Source: Pelagibacterales bacterium SAG-MED43
GTDB taxonomy: Bacteria; Pseudomonadota; Alphaproteobacteria; Pelagibacterales; Pelagibacteraceae
Reading direction: 5' to 3'
NCBI GenBank assembly: GCA_014653535.1
Contig: JACWEK010000006.1
Span: 1 to 46,721 of the forward strand
DNA: 46,721 nucleotides
Translations under genes and position numbers: made by a program
Notes under the pieces: model-generated
What the model was told of the DNA's origin: nothing
The model's database searches: none
What the model saw: only the letters and a program-made list of their open reading frames with translations
In this document: piece by piece, positions 31,894-40,190 of the stretch
How the letters are laid out: each line of letters opens with the position of its first letter
Numbering within the stretch: position 1 is the first letter of the stretch

Positions 31894-32833
31894 ATTTAGC
31901 TTTTTGGATAACAGATTGGTTAGCTTTTGGATATTGTTTTTCAACCCCATTTATCATTTTACAGCCTTGATCTTTTTCTCCAATTTGTACCATCGATACA
32001 CCTAGCTTTAATAAATTTACTGGAGCCTTTTCTCCTTTTGGATATTTTTGATATCCCTCTAAATAGGCAGCGGCTGCATCGGTATACAATTGCCTAATTC
32101 TGAAAGTCTCTGCATACCAATATTGAGCATTTCCAGCTAACTTATGTTCCGGATTGAATAAAACAAATTCTCTAAAAGCTCTTTCTGCTGTTGGATAGTC
32201 TCCTACTTTTAAAAAACTAGTTGCAAATTCATATTGTTTATCTGGAGCAACATTGGGTAAAATTTTTTCCTCAGATTGAAAAGTTTCTGTTACTATTGAG
32301 GCTGTAGTTTCTACAGATTCAATTTTTTGAGTTGTTTCATTTGTTTCTGTATCTTTATAAGAAATAGATCCTAGGTCTTGTGGTGTAGATGAGCCAGCTA
32401 AGACTTTCTCTTCTGTAAGTTTTTTTGTAACTTTTTTAATACCTTCATCTGAACTCATAGCATTTTCAATATCTTGAAATCTTATTTGATTATCGGCCTG
32501 AACTTTTGATAGCCTGTTTGATAATTTGTCTAATTTAAAATTTATCTCTTCAAATTTATTTGTTAGCTGTTGAAACTGATTTTCAATTTCTGATAACTTT
32601 AATAAATGTCTAGTTAAAACATCCTCAGAATTATTATCTAAATTTGATAAATTCAGTACGTCATTTTTTGCCTCTAATGAGTCTGAATAAACAGCTTTCT
32701 CCAAAGTCTTGATGTCTTTTTGTAACAACTCAAGTATTTCGTAAATATTGTGATTATCAGCGAATGAAATTTTGTTAATAAACAAATTTAACAAAATTAA
32801 TATTTGAATTAAAAATAAATTTTTAAGTCTCAT
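31856..32833 (-). CDS. cpoB: Tol-Pal system periplasmic protein CpoB (YbgF)
   Basis: CpoB links Tol-Pal outer-membrane constriction to peptidoglycan synthesis. The 325 residues comprise a signal peptide (about 1-25, ending ISFA), a coiled-coil region (about 60-130), a linker, and C-terminal TPR repeats (PDKQYEFATSFLKVGDYPTAERAFREFV and following) in the YbgF pattern. It follows pal but is separated from it by a strong terminator. Its 3' end overlaps tilS by 38 bases. Confidence 0.9.
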   Translation of the reverse strand: MRLKNLFLIQILILLNLFINKISFADNHNIYEILELLQKDIKTLEKAVYSDSLEAKNDVLNLSNLDNNSEDVLTRHLLKLSEIENQFQQLTNKFEEINFKLDKLSNRLSKVQADNQIRFQDIENAMSSDEGIKKVTKKLTEEKVLAGSSTPQDLGSISYKDTETNETTQKIESVETTASIVTETFQSEEKILPNVAPDKQYEFATSFLKVGDYPTAERAFREFVLFNPEHKLAGNAQYWYAETFRIRQLYTDAAAAYLEGYQKYPKGEKAPVNLLKLGVSMVQIGEKDQGCKMINGVEKQYPKANQSVIQKAKYESQKFECNQNS

Positions 32834-32860
32834 TACAAATTATTTATGTTTATAATAATG

Positions 32861-32903
32861 GCAAAAAAAAGACCTCTTAATTTATATAAATTAAGAGGTC
32901 TTT
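32861..32903 (-). terminator. strong intrinsic terminator after pal
   Basis: Bases 32868-32903 form a perfect 36-base palindrome, so the RNA folds into a long hairpin with AGACCTCTTAATT paired to its complement. On the minus strand it is followed by an eight-T run (32870-32863 complement). It lies 17 bases after the pal stop and 28 bases before cpoB, so it should reduce or stop pal transcripts entering cpoB. On the plus strand the T-tract is only three bases, so termination is directional. Confidence 0.85.
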
Positions 32904-32920
32904 AATAACGGAAATATTTA

Positions 32921-33400
32921 TTAATTAGCTTTAACTGTAACTGATCTTCTGTTTTTTGACCAAGCTAATGGGTTGGAACCAGAATCTACTGGTCTTTCTT
33001 TACCGTAACTTAGAACAGATATTCTGTCCGAAGAAATACCATAAGTCATTAAATAATCCTTGGCAGCATTTGCTCTTCTTTCGCCTAAGGCTAAGTTATA
33101 TTCTCTTGTTCCTCTTTCGTCAGCATGACCCTCTAGCACAATTGTTACATCTGAATTTTTTCTTAACCAAGCTGCTTGCTTTCTTAATGTCTCTCTCGAA
33201 GCAGTCGTTAAAACTGACTCGTTTGTAGCAAAGAAAACTCTGTCTGGTACGCCTGATGCTAAATACTCAACTGTATCTGAACCGGTGTATACATCGCCTT
33301 GTAACTGACTCGTTGAAACTTTTTTTGTTGCACATGCGCTTAATGCAAAACATGCTAATACAACTAAAAGTAAATTTTTTAGAATTTTGTCTAATTTCAT
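32921..33400 (-). CDS. pal: peptidoglycan-associated lipoprotein Pal
   Basis: Pal is an outer-membrane lipoprotein that binds peptidoglycan and TolB. It is 159 residues, with a lipoprotein signal peptide ending in the lipobox LSAC (Cys23), then an OmpA-like domain (about 55-159) with RVFFATNESVL, EGHADERGTREYNLALGERRA and SYGKERPV. It has one of the best ribosome-binding sites in the window, AAGGAG seven bases before the ATG. It is the last gene of tolQRAB-pal before the terminator. Confidence 0.97.
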   Translation of the reverse strand: MKLDKILKNLLLVVLACFALSACATKKVSTSQLQGDVYTGSDTVEYLASGVPDRVFFATNESVLTTASRETLRKQAAWLRKNSDVTIVLEGHADERGTREYNLALGERRANAAKDYLMTYGISSDRISVLSYGKERPVDSGSNPLAWSKNRRSVTVKAN

Positions 33401-33405
33401 TATTG

Positions 33406-33411
33406 CTCCTT
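33406..33411 (-). promoter_or_regulatory. strong Shine-Dalgarno of pal
   Basis: AAGGAG lies at 33411-33406 on the minus strand, five to seven bases before the pal ATG at 33400. Most genes here lack a recognisable site, so this one stands out and fits an abundant lipoprotein. Confidence 0.7.
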
Positions 33412-33485
33412 AATCAATATTTCTAATACTTAATATTTTCACACCTAACTAGATGTTTCAAGTTAAAAAATCAACTATTTAAGAT

Positions 33486-34838
33486 CTAATTATTCAATAA
33501 TGATGACCAGGATGGGTCTGAACCATCAGTTGGAGTTTTGACCATTCTTTCATTATAGCCAGTAAGATCAATAGACCAAAGTTTGGCTGAAAAACCCTCT
33601 CCTTGATCATTTGTCTTAGTTTCTCTATAAAAGATTAATACTCTCCCATTTGGTGACCAAGAAGGAGCCTCCTGATAGAAATTTTCAGTCAGTAATCTCT
33701 CGCCACTACCATCTATTCTCATAACGCCTATATAAAATTTGCCTTTATGTAATTTTGTAAAAGCGATCAAATCACCTCTAGGTGACCAAACCGGTGTTCC
33801 ATAAATTCCTCTACCAAAAGAAATTCTTTTAACATTACTACCATCGCTTCTCATAACATATATTTGTTGGTAACCACTTCTGTCAGAGTTAAAACAAATT
33901 AATTTTCCATCAGGTGAATATGATGGTGATGTATCAATTGATGGATGATTAGTAATTTTTTCAACAATTCTATTTTCTAAGTCCATTGTATAAATATCTG
34001 AGTTTCCATCTTTAGCAAAACTCATAATTATTTTTTTTCCATCTGGAGAAAAACGTGGTGCGAAAGTCATACCAGGAAAATCTCCAACAACTTCTTGCAT
34101 GCCAGTTTCAATATCAAGAAGATAAACTCTTGGCAAATTTCTAAAATAGGAGAGATAAGTTACCATTTGACTGTTAGGATTAAATCTTGGTGTTAAAACT
34201 AATTCATTTCCTAAAGTTAAAAATTTATTATTAGCACCATCTTGATCCATTATAGCTAATTTTTTAATTCTTTTAGTTTTTGGCCCCTCTTCAGCTACAT
34301 AAATAATTCTTGTATCAAAATAACCCTTTTCACCAGTTAACCTCTCATAAACTTTATCTGAAATTATGTGCCCAACTCTTCTCCAATTTGTTGGAACAGT
34401 AGTAAAAGCAAGTGCCATCATTTCTTTACCAGCCAAGACATCCCACAACCTAAATTCAACTCGTAGCTTATCTTCAACATTTGTAACTTTACCTGTTATT
34501 AATGCTTGCGCTTTAATCAAATTCCAGTCCTCAAATCTTGGTTTTAAATTTGCTATATCTGGAGCTTGAAGAAAAGCATCCTTGCTTAAAGGATTAAATA
34601 GTCCTGAAGTTTTTAAATTATTTTCTACAATTGAGGAAATTTCTGCACCTATATCTTTTTTTTTAAGTAAACCTTCAAAGCTTTTTTTAGATGTTTCATC
34701 TATTGATAAAGGCGAAACTGCAACAGGAAGTGGATTTAAATTACCTCTTGTAATATCAACCTCAATTAAACTATATGACTTAATTGGAGCCAATAAAAAT
34801 ATTAGTAGTGATATTATTAAAAATTTTATACTTTTCAT
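33486..34838 (-). CDS. tolB: Tol-Pal system protein TolB
   Basis: TolB is a periplasmic beta-propeller that connects TolA and Pal. The 450 residues start with a signal peptide (about 1-23, ending SYS), then an N-terminal alpha/beta domain (about 25-170) and a six-bladed propeller with repeated SPDGK-type blades: [44 protein letters not shown] and [20 protein letters not shown]. It starts 2 bases after the tolA stop. An 85-base gap separates it from pal. Confidence 0.96.
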   Translation of the reverse strand: MKSIKFLIISLLIFLLAPIKSYSLIEVDITRGNLNPLPVAVSPLSIDETSKKSFEGLLKKKDIGAEISSIVENNLKTSGLFNPLSKDAFLQAPDIANLKPRFEDWNLIKAQALITGKVTNVEDKLRVEFRLWDVLAGKEMMALAFTTVPTNWRRVGHIISDKVYERLTGEKGYFDTRIIYVAEEGPKTKRIKKLAIMDQDGANNKFLTLGNELVLTPRFNPNSQMVTYLSYFRNLPRVYLLDIETGMQEVVGDFPGMTFAPRFSPDGKKIIMSFAKDGNSDIYTMDLENRIVEKITNHPSIDTSPSYSPDGKLICFNSDRSGYQQIYVMRSDGSNVKRISFGRGIYGTPVWSPRGDLIAFTKLHKGKFYIGVMRIDGSGERLLTENFYQEAPSWSPNGRVLIFYRETKTNDQGEGFSAKLWSIDLTGYNERMVKTPTDGSDPSWSSLLNN

Positions 34839-34840
34839 AA

Positions 34841-35650
34841 TTAGCCTTCTAACATTTCTCTTGCATCAAAATTTAATTGTAACTCTTTCCATCTCTCATA
34901 TCCAGTACTTGGAACTCTTAATGGTTGACATAATTTAACAGCTCTAAGTGCACTTTCTGCTAATACTTTATAAAATCCCTGACCAGGTCTATTCATTCTA
35001 GCATGATCAAGTATCTCTGACTTTACAACAGAACCATCCGGCTTTAGCTCAAGTTTAATTCTTACTAATAGGTTTTCATTATAGGGCAAACCAAGGGGAA
35101 TACTCCAACAACCAAATATTTGGGCTTTCAAGGCGTCCTCCTCACTTAAAGATAATCCTGAGTTTTCAAAATTTTTTACTTGATCCTGAGTAACTTGATC
35201 TGTCTTATTCACTTCCACTGCCACTTCCTCTTTAGATTTATCTATTAAAGCTGCAATATTATTTGGATCAAATAACTCCTCTTTTTCAAACTCAGAAACT
35301 TGCTTTACTTCGTTATCAATTTTCTCAGGATTTTGCTTATCATCCTTAATTTTTTCAACTTTTTTTACATTATCCTCTGGCATTGGAACTGAGTCTGGTT
35401 TTTTCTTTTTTACCTTTTTTGGTGGAGCTTGTTCAGAAACTAATTTTTTTTCTTTTTCTTTTATTTCTTCAATAATCTTTTTAGCCTTTGGAGCAAAAGG
35501 AATATTTGTTTTTTCTGTAATTTGGATTAACTCAACAGAAACTATCGGAGGAAGGTCAATTGGTTTTTTTGCTAGAAATGGAAGACTCATTGCTGTTAAA
35601 ATTATTACAAATATATGTAAAACAGAAGATACAATAATACTTCTATTCAC
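34841..35650 (-). CDS. tolA: TolA, C-terminal TonB-like domain
   Basis: TolA is the inner-membrane protein that spans the periplasm to reach TolB/Pal. It has 269 residues, with a transmembrane helix at about 5-25, a Lys/Glu-rich coiled-coil-like stretch (about 55-155, no proper heptads needed) and a C-terminal domain of the TonB/TolA type (about 178-269). The C-terminal domain carries [36 protein letters not shown] and [11 protein letters not shown]. The start is a GTG at 35650, 7 bases after tolR. TolA is poorly conserved, so the call rests strongly on the operon. Confidence 0.9.
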   Translation of the reverse strand: MNRSIIVSSVLHIFVIILTAMSLPFLAKKPIDLPPIVSVELIQITEKTNIPFAPKAKKIIEEIKEKEKKLVSEQAPPKKVKKKKPDSVPMPEDNVKKVEKIKDDKQNPEKIDNEVKQVSEFEKEELFDPNNIAALIDKSKEEVAVEVNKTDQVTQDQVKNFENSGLSLSEEDALKAQIFGCWSIPLGLPYNENLLVRIKLELKPDGSVVKSEILDHARMNRPGQGFYKVLAESALRAVKLCQPLRVPSTGYERWKELQLNFDAREMLEG

Positions 35651-35657
35651 TTATTAA

Positions 35658-36074
35658 TTACCTTTCTTTATATGGCTCTGAGATTAATGCTACCTTTGTA
35701 AAACCTGATCCCGAAAGAAGTCCCATGATTTCTAATACTCTTCCGTAATTAATTGTTTTATCTCCTCTCACATAAATTCTTGTATCAGTTCTATTTTTGG
35801 AGACTGCTAGAACCTTTGCAATGATTTTTTCGTATTCAACTTTAGATTCTTGAATAAAAATTTCTCCTTTTGAATTTATCGTTAAAGTCAAAGGCTCTTG
35901 TTCTTCAGGAAGTGAGTCAGCTGAACTTTCAGGAAGATCAACTTGTACACCTACGGTTAATAATGGTGCTGTAACCATAAATATTATCAAAAGTACTAAC
36001 ATCACATCAACGAAAGGTGTAACATTAATTTCGCTCATTGGTTCATTTTTTGAACGATTAAATTTAAAAGCCAT
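35658..36074 (-). CDS. tolR: TolR, ExbD/TolR-family proton channel subunit
   Basis: TolR is a single-pass inner-membrane protein that with TolQ harnesses proton motive force. The 138 residues have MSEINVTPFVDVMLVLLIIFMV, with the conserved Asp23 in the membrane helix (about 20-40), followed by the periplasmic domain with RGDKTINYGRVLEIMGLL. It starts 1 base after the tolQ stop, so the two are translationally coupled. Confidence 0.96.
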   Translation of the reverse strand: MAFKFNRSKNEPMSEINVTPFVDVMLVLLIIFMVTAPLLTVGVQVDLPESSADSLPEEQEPLTLTINSKGEIFIQESKVEYEKIIAKVLAVSKNRTDTRIYVRGDKTINYGRVLEIMGLLSGSGFTKVALISEPYKER

Positions 36075-36075
36075 T

Positions 36076-36750
36076 TTAAATTATAGTTAAAAATCTTTTT
36101 GAAAAATTTTCTAATTTTTTAGAATATAAAATTGAGTCGTTATTAAATCTATTATAAGCAATAACTGCGGGGATTGCGGCTAATAATCCTAACGCAGTTG
36201 CGAATAATGCCTCGGCTATTCCTGGAGCAACGATTGCTAAACTGGTATTTCTTGAAATTGCAATAGATTGAAATGAATTCATAATTCCCCAAACTGTTCC
36301 GAATAAACCGATAAAAGGTGCAGTTGAACCTACTGTTGCTAAAAACGTATAACCTTTATTAATCTTAGACATTTGATTTTCAATTCCAGTTTCTAACATT
36401 GTTGTCATTCTTTCATGTAGATCTGTTTTTGACCTTTTCTTTAGTAAATTTTGCATTGCCTCTTTAAAGACTAATGCCATAGGATCTTTAATATTTGTTG
36501 GCAAGTTATTGTAAAAAGATTCTGCTGATTTTGAGTTCCAAAATTTTGTCTCAAACTCCTCTGTGGATTGATTAATCTTTTTAAACAATCTAAATTTTTC
36601 AATAATTACTGCCCAAGAATAAATTGAACATGCTATCAAAATAATAATTACAGATTTAACTATAATATCTGCCCGAATAAATAAATTTATTAAAGAAAAA
36701 TCAGCACTAGAGGCTAATCCTACTGCTTGAGATGATATATCTGCTTCCAT
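36076..36750 (-). CDS. tolQ: TolQ, MotA/TolQ/ExbB-family proton channel subunit
   Basis: TolQ is the three-pass inner-membrane stator subunit of Tol-Pal. It is 224 residues, with one helix near 30-50 and two in the C-terminal half. The family block is VGSTAPFIGLFGTVWGIMNSFQSIA, followed by PGIAEALFATALGLLAAIPAVIAYN. It is the first gene of tolQRAB; a 51-base gap to ruvC may hold a promoter, though no clear boxes are seen. The ybgC thioesterase often found just upstream is absent. Confidence 0.96.
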   Translation of the reverse strand: MEADISSQAVGLASSADFSLINLFIRADIIVKSVIIILIACSIYSWAVIIEKFRLFKKINQSTEEFETKFWNSKSAESFYNNLPTNIKDPMALVFKEAMQNLLKKRSKTDLHERMTTMLETGIENQMSKINKGYTFLATVGSTAPFIGLFGTVWGIMNSFQSIAISRNTSLAIVAPGIAEALFATALGLLAAIPAVIAYNRFNNDSILYSKKLENFSKRFLTII

Positions 36751-36801
36751 TTTTAACTTCTCACACTCAATTGTGTCATCAATTTGTTCTTGAAAACTAA
36801 A

Positions 36802-37296
36802 CTATTCTTCTTGTCTAAATGTTTCATAATAATAACTAGCAATTAAAATTGCATCAGCTTTATTAGAGTCTTTTTTTTTTGCTAAATTTGATGAAAAATA
36901 AGGAAATATTTCTATTGCTTTTGTTCTACTGGCATCCTTTTCTGAGTTTATCAAGTTAAAATATTTTTTCCATTTAGCAGGTCTTACAAAATACATCGGA
37001 AGCTGCATTGCTGAACACATTCCTTTTAAAATTCCAAAAGATTGACCAAAATTAAACATACTAGTAACACCCTGGCCTGGCATCGCTGAAACCTGTTCTA
37101 TTATGACTTTTATATCCTTTTTATCAATTTGTTTGATTCTTTTTGAAATTTCATTGAAAATTTGTGATCCATTAACCTGTTTTTTATTTTTTTTTCCTTC
37201 TGTCATTGTGGGCATTTCAACTACATCTAAAATTTTGCCATTTTCAAAAAAACAAATCGATCCAGATATTCCAGGGTCTATTCCAATTATAAGCAT
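36802..37296 (-). CDS. ruvC: RuvC-fold nuclease, MOC1/phage-like rather than canonical RuvC
   Basis: This is a RuvC-superfamily Holliday-junction resolvase candidate of 164 residues. The first catalytic strand is GIDPGISG with Asp7; the second acid is IIEQ with Glu67; near the C-terminus NKADAILIASYY keeps Asp148, with Asp143 as another candidate acid. The stretch MPGQGVTSMFNFGQSFGILKG and the PAKWKKYFNL segment match phage-like and chloroplast MOC1-like resolvases, not E. coli RuvC. It is followed by tolQ and preceded by yebC. The usual ruvA and ruvB between ruvC and tol are missing at this locus. Confidence 0.8.
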   Translation of the reverse strand: MLIIGIDPGISGSICFFENGKILDVVEMPTMTEGKKNKKQVNGSQIFNEISKRIKQIDKKDIKVIIEQVSAMPGQGVTSMFNFGQSFGILKGMCSAMQLPMYFVRPAKWKKYFNLINSEKDASRTKAIEIFPYFSSNLAKKKDSNKADAILIASYYYETFRQEE

Positions 37297-38021
37297 TAGA
37301 TAATTCTTAATTCTACATTTGAAAAAATATTTTGTACATCATCATCATCTTCCAATATTTCAAAAAATTCTATTAGTTTATCTTGTTGTTCATTGGTAAT
37401 ACTAACACTATTTAGTGGTATCCATTCGATTTCAGTAGAAATAAAATTACTTATTCTTTTTTCAAGATTCTTTTTAACATTATAAATTTCATTAACTGAA
37501 CATTGTATTTCATGAGTATTTTCTTTTGTAATACATTCATCTGCACCTGCCTCTATGGCTAGCTCAAGAATCTCCTCGTCGGAAATTTCATCTTTTTTAA
37601 TTTTAATAACTCCCTTTTGATTAAAATTGTGAGATGCTGATCCTTGAGTTCCAAGACTTCCTCCAGCTTTTTGAAATATTGTTCTTATATTAGAGGCTGT
37701 TCTATTTTTGTTATCAGTTAAAGTTTCAACAATTACTGCAACTTTATCTGGACCAAAACCCTCATATCTTAAGTTTTCAAAATTTGATCCCGTATTTGCT
37801 GAAGATTTATCTATTGCTCTTTCGATATTTTCTTTAGGCATGTTTGCAGATCTTGCAGCTTGAATTGCGGATCTTAATCTTGGATTCATCGCAGGATCTT
37901 TATCTCCGAGTTTAGCGGCTACTGTAATTTCTTTAGAAAGTTTAGAAAATATTTTTGATCTTTGTTTGTCTGCTTTTCCTTTTTTATGCTTTATACCTGC
38001 CCAATGAGAGTGCCCTGCCAT
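37296..38021 (-). CDS. yebC: YebC/PmpR/TACO1-family protein
   Basis: The 241-residue protein has the family hallmark MAGHSHWAGIKHKKGKADKQRSKIFSKL at the N-terminus, then NMPKENIERAID and ADECI. YebC proteins were annotated as transcription factors; TACO1 acts in mitochondrial translation and bacterial YebC has been tied to translation of difficult sequences. The stop shares one base with the ruvC start. The yebC-ruvC order is very common. Confidence 0.95.
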   Translation of the reverse strand: MAGHSHWAGIKHKKGKADKQRSKIFSKLSKEITVAAKLGDKDPAMNPRLRSAIQAARSANMPKENIERAIDKSSANTGSNFENLRYEGFGPDKVAVIVETLTDNKNRTASNIRTIFQKAGGSLGTQGSASHNFNQKGVIKIKKDEISDEEILELAIEAGADECITKENTHEIQCSVNEIYNVKKNLEKRISNFISTEIEWIPLNSVSITNEQQDKLIEFFEILEDDDDVQNIFSNVELRII

Positions 38022-38024
38022 AAT

Positions 38025-38831
38025 CTATAATGTGCTATTTAATTGTCCACCAAAAATATAACTTTCTATATGTTTGGAAAGGCCAGTATTTAAATCACAA
38101 TCAACTATAACTCCACTTAAAGTAGCATCTCCTGTTGCAGGGAAATGCTTGATTGAGTTCTCTTTAAGAAATTTATTAATTGAATTATTTTTATCCATTC
38201 CAATAACAGAGTCATAGTCGCCACACATGCCCGCATCTGTTTGGTAAGCAGTCCCATTTTTTAAAATACGGGCATCGTTAGTTGGAATATGAGTGTGTGT
38301 TCCAACAACTAATGTTGCTTTTCCATCAAAAAAATGTCCAATAGCATTTTTTTCACTTGTAATTTCTCCATGAAAATCAATTATCAATAAGTCATAATCT
38401 TCTTTAAGTAGATGATTTTTTAAAAATTTCTTTGAAGTTTCAAACACATCTTCACACTTTTTCATAAAAACATTGCCCATTAAATTTAAAACTCCAATTT
38501 TAATATTGTTAGATATTTTGTAAATTTCAAAACCTTTTCCTGGTGATGGTTCATACAAATTATATGGTCTTAAAAGCCTATTTTCTTTATCAATATAACT
38601 CATTATTTCTTTTTGATCCCAAACATGATTACCTGATGTAATTACATTTACACCGCAATTAAAAAAATCTTTACAAGTTTGTTCAGTGATACCTACTCCA
38701 GGTTCTGCTGAATTTTCTCCATTTATTATCACAAAATCAATTTTTCTTTTTTCTATTTCTGACTTCAAATTATTCAAAACTTTTGAACATCCAGAAATTC
38801 CAACTACATCACCTAAGAATAAAATTTTCAT
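38025..38831 (-). CDS. YmdB-type metallophosphoesterase
   Basis: The 268-residue protein belongs to the family of Bacillus YmdB and Deinococcus DR1281, which hydrolyses 2',3'-cyclic nucleotides with two metals. Motifs in order are FLGDVVG (about 5-11), INGENSAEPG, SGNHVWDQKE, IIDFHGEITSEKNA and VGTHTHIPTNDARI, where the Asp, Asn and His residues are the metal ligands. It overlaps fau by 4 bases and precedes yebC by 3 bases. Its substrate in this organism is unknown. Confidence 0.9.
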   Translation of the reverse strand: MKILFLGDVVGISGCSKVLNNLKSEIEKRKIDFVIINGENSAEPGVGITEQTCKDFFNCGVNVITSGNHVWDQKEIMSYIDKENRLLRPYNLYEPSPGKGFEIYKISNNIKIGVLNLMGNVFMKKCEDVFETSKKFLKNHLLKEDYDLLIIDFHGEITSEKNAIGHFFDGKATLVVGTHTHIPTNDARILKNGTAYQTDAGMCGDYDSVIGMDKNNSINKFLKENSIKHFPATGDATLSGVIVDCDLNTGLSKHIESYIFGGQLNSTL

Positions 38832-39373
38832 TCAATAATTTTTCTTTCTGTAATAATACAATCAAGTTTTTTATCATGCTTGTTTATAGGTATGTTTTTA
38901 ATCTTTTGAAAAGAAAAACCCACACCTATTCTAATAATTTTATGTTTATCTTGAACTTTTGATAAGTATCTATCATAGAAACCTCCTCCATAACCCAGTC
39001 TATTAAGCTGATTGTCAAATCCAACCAATGGAATTAGTAAAATATTTGGATAAACTTTTTTATTAGATGTTGTTTCAGGTATGCCAAATTTATTAATTCT
39101 TAAGGGATCTTTAAATGACCATTGAAAAAAATCCATTTGATTACTTTTAGCAATTTTCGGAAGTGAAATAAAATAATTTTTTTTTTCAAATATTTCTAAA
39201 ATATTTAAGATATCTAATTCATAGTTAAATGGATAATAACCTCCAATAATTTTTGACTTTAATCTCTTTCTTTCTAAAAATTTCAAAAGTTTACTCGGAC
39301 TTATAGATAAATTTTTTGAATACTTCTTTTTTCTTAATTTAAGTATTTTTTTTCTAATAGATAATTTATTCAC
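38828..39373 (-). CDS. fau: 5-formyltetrahydrofolate cyclo-ligase
   Basis: This enzyme (MTHFS, YgfA/Fau) turns 5-formyl-THF into methenyl-THF with ATP. Of its 181 residues, the signature is NRLGYGGGFYDRYLSK (about 128-143) preceded by ILLIPLVGFD. The start is a GTG at 39373, which sits 8 bases after the zapA stop. In many bacteria 6S RNA lies between zapA and this gene; there is no room for it here. It belongs with thyX and folP in folate metabolism. Confidence 0.9.
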   Translation of the reverse strand: MNKLSIRKKILKLRKKKYSKNLSISPSKLLKFLERKRLKSKIIGGYYPFNYELDILNILEIFEKKNYFISLPKIAKSNQMDFFQWSFKDPLRINKFGIPETTSNKKVYPNILLIPLVGFDNQLNRLGYGGGFYDRYLSKVQDKHKIIRIGVGFSFQKIKNIPINKHDKKLDCIITERKIIE

Positions 39374-39381
39374 TATGATAA

Positions 39382-39825
39382 TTAAGATAATTTTTCTAAA
39401 TTAGCTTTATCTATAAAATTTGAAATATCATTAGCAGTTTGATCTATTAATTTCTCATAATTTTTTTGATTATTTTCAATTTCAAGTTTTAGATTATTAT
39501 GTCTTTCAACTAAATCTTCTACTTCATTCTCTTTTTTTTCTTTATAATCATAAACTAAGTTTTTTAATTCTCTAAATTTATTTGAAATTTCTTTTAATTC
39601 ATTTTTTTTTTGTTCAACCTTTTTTTTTGTTTCATGATACTCATCCATTATCTTAACAGCAGTTATTAAAAGCAATTTGTTTTCACCTAAATTTCCAAGA
39701 TCATTTTTTAATTCATTAAATTTTTGATTTAATTGAATTAAAAGTTCCTCTAGATGCTCTTCTTGACCATCATCACATGATAGTAAAAATTCTTTACCAT
39801 TAAATTTAATACTTACGTTTGCCAT
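39382..39825 (-). CDS. zapA: cell division protein ZapA
   Basis: ZapA binds and bundles FtsZ at the division ring. It has 147 residues, with the N-terminal ZapA domain (about 1-60: MANVSIKFNGKEFLLSCDDGQEEHLEELL) and a long C-terminal coiled coil. That coil is longer than in the about 110-residue E. coli protein, with heavy Glu/Lys content (residues 60-147). It overlaps the DUF4164-type gene by 13 bases and is followed by fau. Confidence 0.88.
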   Translation of the reverse strand: MANVSIKFNGKEFLLSCDDGQEEHLEELLIQLNQKFNELKNDLGNLGENKLLLITAVKIMDEYHETKKKVEQKKNELKEISNKFRELKNLVYDYKEKKENEVEDLVERHNNLKLEIENNQKNYEKLIDQTANDISNFIDKANLEKLS

Positions 39826-40136
39826 TTATCGATTTCTTCTAATAGAGTATCTGTTTCTTGATTTAATTCATCAATTTTTTCAGAAAATTCAATTTGTTTT
39901 CTTTCTTCTAATTTTTCTTTATCTTTAATCTCTTCTATTTTTTGAGATAAAAGCTCGTAATCTTCTTTTAATAAGTTATATTTATCTTCAAGTTCTTTTT
40001 TTTCAATTTCTAATTGATTTTTTTTATCATTAAATTCCTCAATACTATTATCTAAATCTGGATTTTTAAAATTTAAATTTTTTAATCTTTCTAATGCAGA
40101 ACTTAATTTTTTTTCTTTTTCAGTTATAGAATTCAT
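39813..40136 (-). CDS. coiled-coil protein, DUF4164-like
   Basis: The 107-residue protein is almost entirely charged coiled coil (Glu, Lys, Leu heptads at about 20-100), with no signal peptide or membrane segment. The position directly upstream of zapA and divergent from tkt matches the alphaproteobacterial DUF4164 gene, which is the basis for the name. The sequence alone is too low in complexity to prove the family. The overlap with zapA suggests a co-expressed division-related protein. Confidence 0.6.
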   Translation of the reverse strand: MNSITEKEKKLSSALERLKNLNFKNPDLDNSIEEFNDKKNQLEIEKKELEDKYNLLKEDYELLSQKIEEIKDKEKLEERKQIEFSEKIDELNQETDTLLEEIDKWQT

Positions 40137-40180
40137 ATATATATATTCATAATATTAAATAGATTCTTCTAAGTCTACAC

Positions 40181-40184
40181 AGGA
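40181..40184 (+). promoter_or_regulatory. ribosome-binding site supporting the TTG start of tkt
   Basis: AGGA six bases before TTG at 40191. The TTG is at the right distance, so it decides the tkt start, giving the N-terminus MNKQHNNLANCIRFLSIDAV that matches the family; the first in-frame ATG lies well inside the conserved domain. Confidence 0.6.
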
Positions 40185-40190
40185 TAATTT

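Noticed and set aside
31553..32005. Plus-strand frame of 150 codons across tilS and cpoB
   Set aside because: It is a shadow of tilS, whose PP-loop and HHSDD motifs are read on the other strand.
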